Of a DNA stretch of 64,000 bases, positions 61,645 to 64,000 are shown piece by piece (within the stretch, counting starts at the first letter, position 1; every line of letters starts with the position of its first letter). The stretch spans positions 62,001 to 126,000 of the forward strand of contig CAJXSK010000001.1 in the NCBI GenBank assembly GCA_913061075.1, in the 5' to 3' direction. The stretch is from an uncultured Piscirickettsiaceae bacterium (lineage in GTDB: Bacteria > Pseudomonadota > Gammaproteobacteria > Methylococcales > Cycloclasticaceae). Both the position numbers and the translations under genes were made by a program. Below the pieces are notes generated by a model. That model was not told the origin of the DNA, did no database searches, and saw only the letters and a list, made by a program, of their open reading frames with translations.

Positions 61645-62512
61645 TAAAATGTGCATCATCGGCGTTGGTTTAATTGGAGGGTCCATTGCACGAGCCTCCC
61701 GAAAAAAAGGCCTATGTTCACAAATTGTTGGGGTAGGGCGAGATACAAAAAATCTAGAACGGGCTGTTGAGTTAGGTGTTATCAATAGCTATTCAACAGA
61801 TATTACGTCAGCTGTTATTGGTGCAGATATTGTTGTTGTTTGCACGCCAGTAGGCTCCTTTGAACGTATATTTTCTGCTCTTAAGCAGGTATGGTCATCA
61901 GATTGTTTATATACAGATGTTGGCTCTACAAAAGAAAGCGTTGTTAAATCACTTGAGGCAGTATTCGGTGTAGTACCAGATAATTTTGTTTTGGCACACC
62001 CCATTGCGGGTTCTGAAAATAACGGTGTTGAAGCATCTATTGATACGTTATTTGATGGAAAGCGAACCATTATTACCCCCCTAGATAAGCAAACAAACTC
62101 AACGTTTAAAGAATCATGTTCTACTTGGTGGCAGGGGATGGGGGCTAGTGTTACGGAAATGACTGTTCAACATCATGATGAAGTATTGGCGGCAACAAGC
62201 CATCTTCCGCACGTTATTGCTTTTGCATTAGTTGAGCTACTAAAAAACAAAGAAGATGAAAAAGAAATTTTTAAATTCGCAGCTGGTGGATTCAAAGATT
62301 TTACACGTATAGCATCTAGTAACCCAGAAATGTGGGCAGATATATGCATGGCAAATTCTAAACAAATAGTTAAGTTACTTAATGAATATCAAAAGCTTAA
62401 CGAGCATATCTCAAGTTTAATTGAGTCTTCTAATAAAGATGGTTTGTGTGAGTTGTTTGCATCAGCACAAGCGGCTCGCGAGAAATTTTTAACATTACAA
62501 AGTCGATCATAA
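61637..62512 (+). CDS. tyrA: prephenate dehydrogenase
   Basis: IIGVGLIGGSIARA, HPIAGSENNGVE, ATSHLPHVIAFAL. Confidence 0.95.
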   Translation: MFNKMCIIGVGLIGGSIARASRKKGLCSQIVGVGRDTKNLERAVELGVINSYSTDITSAVIGADIVVVCTPVGSFERIFSALKQVWSSDCLYTDVGSTKESVVKSLEAVFGVVPDNFVLAHPIAGSENNGVEASIDTLFDGKRTIITPLDKQTNSTFKESCSTWWQGMGASVTEMTVQHHDEVLAATSHLPHVIAFALVELLKNKEDEKEIFKFAAGGFKDFTRIASSNPEMWADICMANSKQIVKLLNEYQKLNEHISSLIESSNKDGLCELFASAQAAREKFLTLQSRS

Positions 62513-62519
62513 AGAACGT

Positions 62520-63824
62520 ATGAATACTTTTTTAACGAAAGCGAGTACAAGCTTGTCTGGAATATTTCGAGTGCCAGGCGACAAATCTATTTCCCATCGC
62601 TCAATAATGTTGGGTAGCTTGGCTGAAGGTGTTACAGAAGTCAGTGGTTTCTTAGAAGCTGAAGATGCGTTAGCCACACTAAAAGCATTCCAAAGTATGG
62701 GCGTGAATATTGAAAGATTCGGTGAAGGCCAAGTTCGTATTCACGGTGTGGGTATGAGAGGTTTAAAAGCACCAAATGAAGAACTGTACGTTGGCAACTC
62801 TGGCACCTCTATGCGGTTATTAGCAGGTTTGTTGGCCGGGCAACCGTTTGATTCTGTTTTAACAGGTGATGCCTCGTTGACTAGAAGGCCAATGAAACGT
62901 GTCCTAGACCCGCTTAAAGAAATGGGTGCAAACATTGGTAGTAATGAAAAAGGTACAGCACCCATAAAAATTAATGGCGTGGCATCTTTATCGCCAATAA
63001 ATTACTTAATGCCGATGGGCAGCGCACAAGTTAAATCTTGTATATTGTTGGCTGGGTTGTACGCAGAAGGTAAAACAGAGGTAACAGAACCTGTTATTAC
63101 TCGGGATCATACAGAACAAATGTTAAGAGGCTTCGGTTACCCTGTAGAACGGGTAGGTAATACAATTTCGTTAGAGGGTGGTGGAAAGCTTACGTCTACA
63201 TCAATTGATGTGCCTGGAGATATTTCTTCAGCTGCTTTTTTAATGGTGGCAGCATCAATTACGCAAGGCTCAGATATCACCATAAACCATGTTGGCATTA
63301 ACCCAACACGAACTGGTGTGATTGATATTTTACTGGCGATGGGCGCGAATATTAGTTTGATCAATGAACGTGTTATTGGTGGTGAAAAGGTCGCCGACAT
63401 TCGCGTTAAATCAAGCCAATTAAAAGGCATCGATATACCAGAAGAATTCGTGGCATTAGCTATAGATGAATTTCCGGTTATTTTTGTTGCTGCAGCCTGT
63501 GCGAAAGGGAAGACGGTGTTAACAGGGGCAGAAGAGTTGCGTGTAAAAGAAAGTGATAGGATTCAAAGCATGGCAGAAGGCTTAGGCACTATTGGTGTTG
63601 ATGCAAGAGCGACAGCCGATGGTATGGTGATTAATGGCGGAGTAATTCAAGGTGGCGTTGTTGAAAGTCATGATGACCACCGAATTGCAATGTCTTTTGC
63701 AGTAGCGGGTCTTGTGTCACAGAATGGCGTTCAAGTGAACAATTGTGAAAATGTAAACACATCGTTTCCTGGTTTTGTTGAATTGGTAACAGGATGCGGC
63801 TTTAACATTAAAGCAAAAGTTTAA
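62520..63824 (+). CDS. aroA: 3-phosphoshikimate 1-carboxyvinyltransferase
   Basis: [42 protein letters not shown]. Confidence 0.98.
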   Translation: MNTFLTKASTSLSGIFRVPGDKSISHRSIMLGSLAEGVTEVSGFLEAEDALATLKAFQSMGVNIERFGEGQVRIHGVGMRGLKAPNEELYVGNSGTSMRLLAGLLAGQPFDSVLTGDASLTRRPMKRVLDPLKEMGANIGSNEKGTAPIKINGVASLSPINYLMPMGSAQVKSCILLAGLYAEGKTEVTEPVITRDHTEQMLRGFGYPVERVGNTISLEGGGKLTSTSIDVPGDISSAAFLMVAASITQGSDITINHVGINPTRTGVIDILLAMGANISLINERVIGGEKVADIRVKSSQLKGIDIPEEFVALAIDEFPVIFVAAACAKGKTVLTGAEELRVKESDRIQSMAEGLGTIGVDARATADGMVINGGVIQGGVVESHDDHRIAMSFAVAGLVSQNGVQVNNCENVNTSFPGFVELVTGCGFNIKAKV

Positions 63825-64000
63825 TGAAAGATATATCACCCGTTCTTACCATTGATGGTCCGAGTGGCTCTGGGAAAGGAACAATATCAAAATGCTTAGC
63901 TGAAAAGCTAGCATGGCACTATTTAGATAGTGGCGCCATATACCGAGCATTAGGCGTTGCAGTAACAACAGCTAACGTGGATCTGAATAAAGAGCAAGCG
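63824..64000 (+). CDS. cmk: cytidylate kinase, 5' part (runs off window)
   Basis: TAATG overlap with aroA; translates [47 protein letters not shown]. Confidence 0.95.
   Translation, partial: MKDISPVLTIDGPSGSGKGTISKCLAEKLAWHYLDSGAIYRALGVAVTTANVDLNKEQA

Overview
64-kb gammaproteobacterial-type chromosomal window, inferred from gene content and order. Most of it is core genome: glpK; nhaD; ettA; glyA-nrdR-ribD-ribE-ribB-ribH-nusB-thiL-pgpA; an initiator tRNA; bdh-adc-patatin; htpG; queF; smc-zipA-ligA; and gyrA-serC-serA-pheA-hisC-tyrA-aroA-cmk (cmk cut by the window end). The accessory part is ~23.9-31.2 kb and reads as a decayed chromosomal integron. It has (i) an integron-type tyrosine recombinase gene (intI-like, + strand, 30214-31200) broken by one in-frame TAA at 30802-30804; (ii) a cassette array on the opposite strand, with attC-like sites placed right after gene stops and right before the next gene start (25613-25672 and 24887-24973, plus a mini-palindrome at 25284-25306); (iii) a first 'cassette' of ~4 kb with three tightly packed genes: a DNA methylase with an N-terminal HsdR/PD-(D/E)XK-like domain, a specificity subunit, and a small protein with an RNMLVH (Rx4H, HEPN-like) motif, with no helicase-type HsdR in the window; (iv) a last cassette ORF interrupted by a REP-associated Y1 transposase unit bounded by a 17-bp perfect inverted repeat; and (v) a 161-bp three-way-junction inverted-repeat structure between intI and the methylase. 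The integron-borne methylase/nuclease + S + HEPN module and the cruciform next to it are the best candidates for under-described biology. No homology search or folding program was run; all family calls come from reading the sequence.
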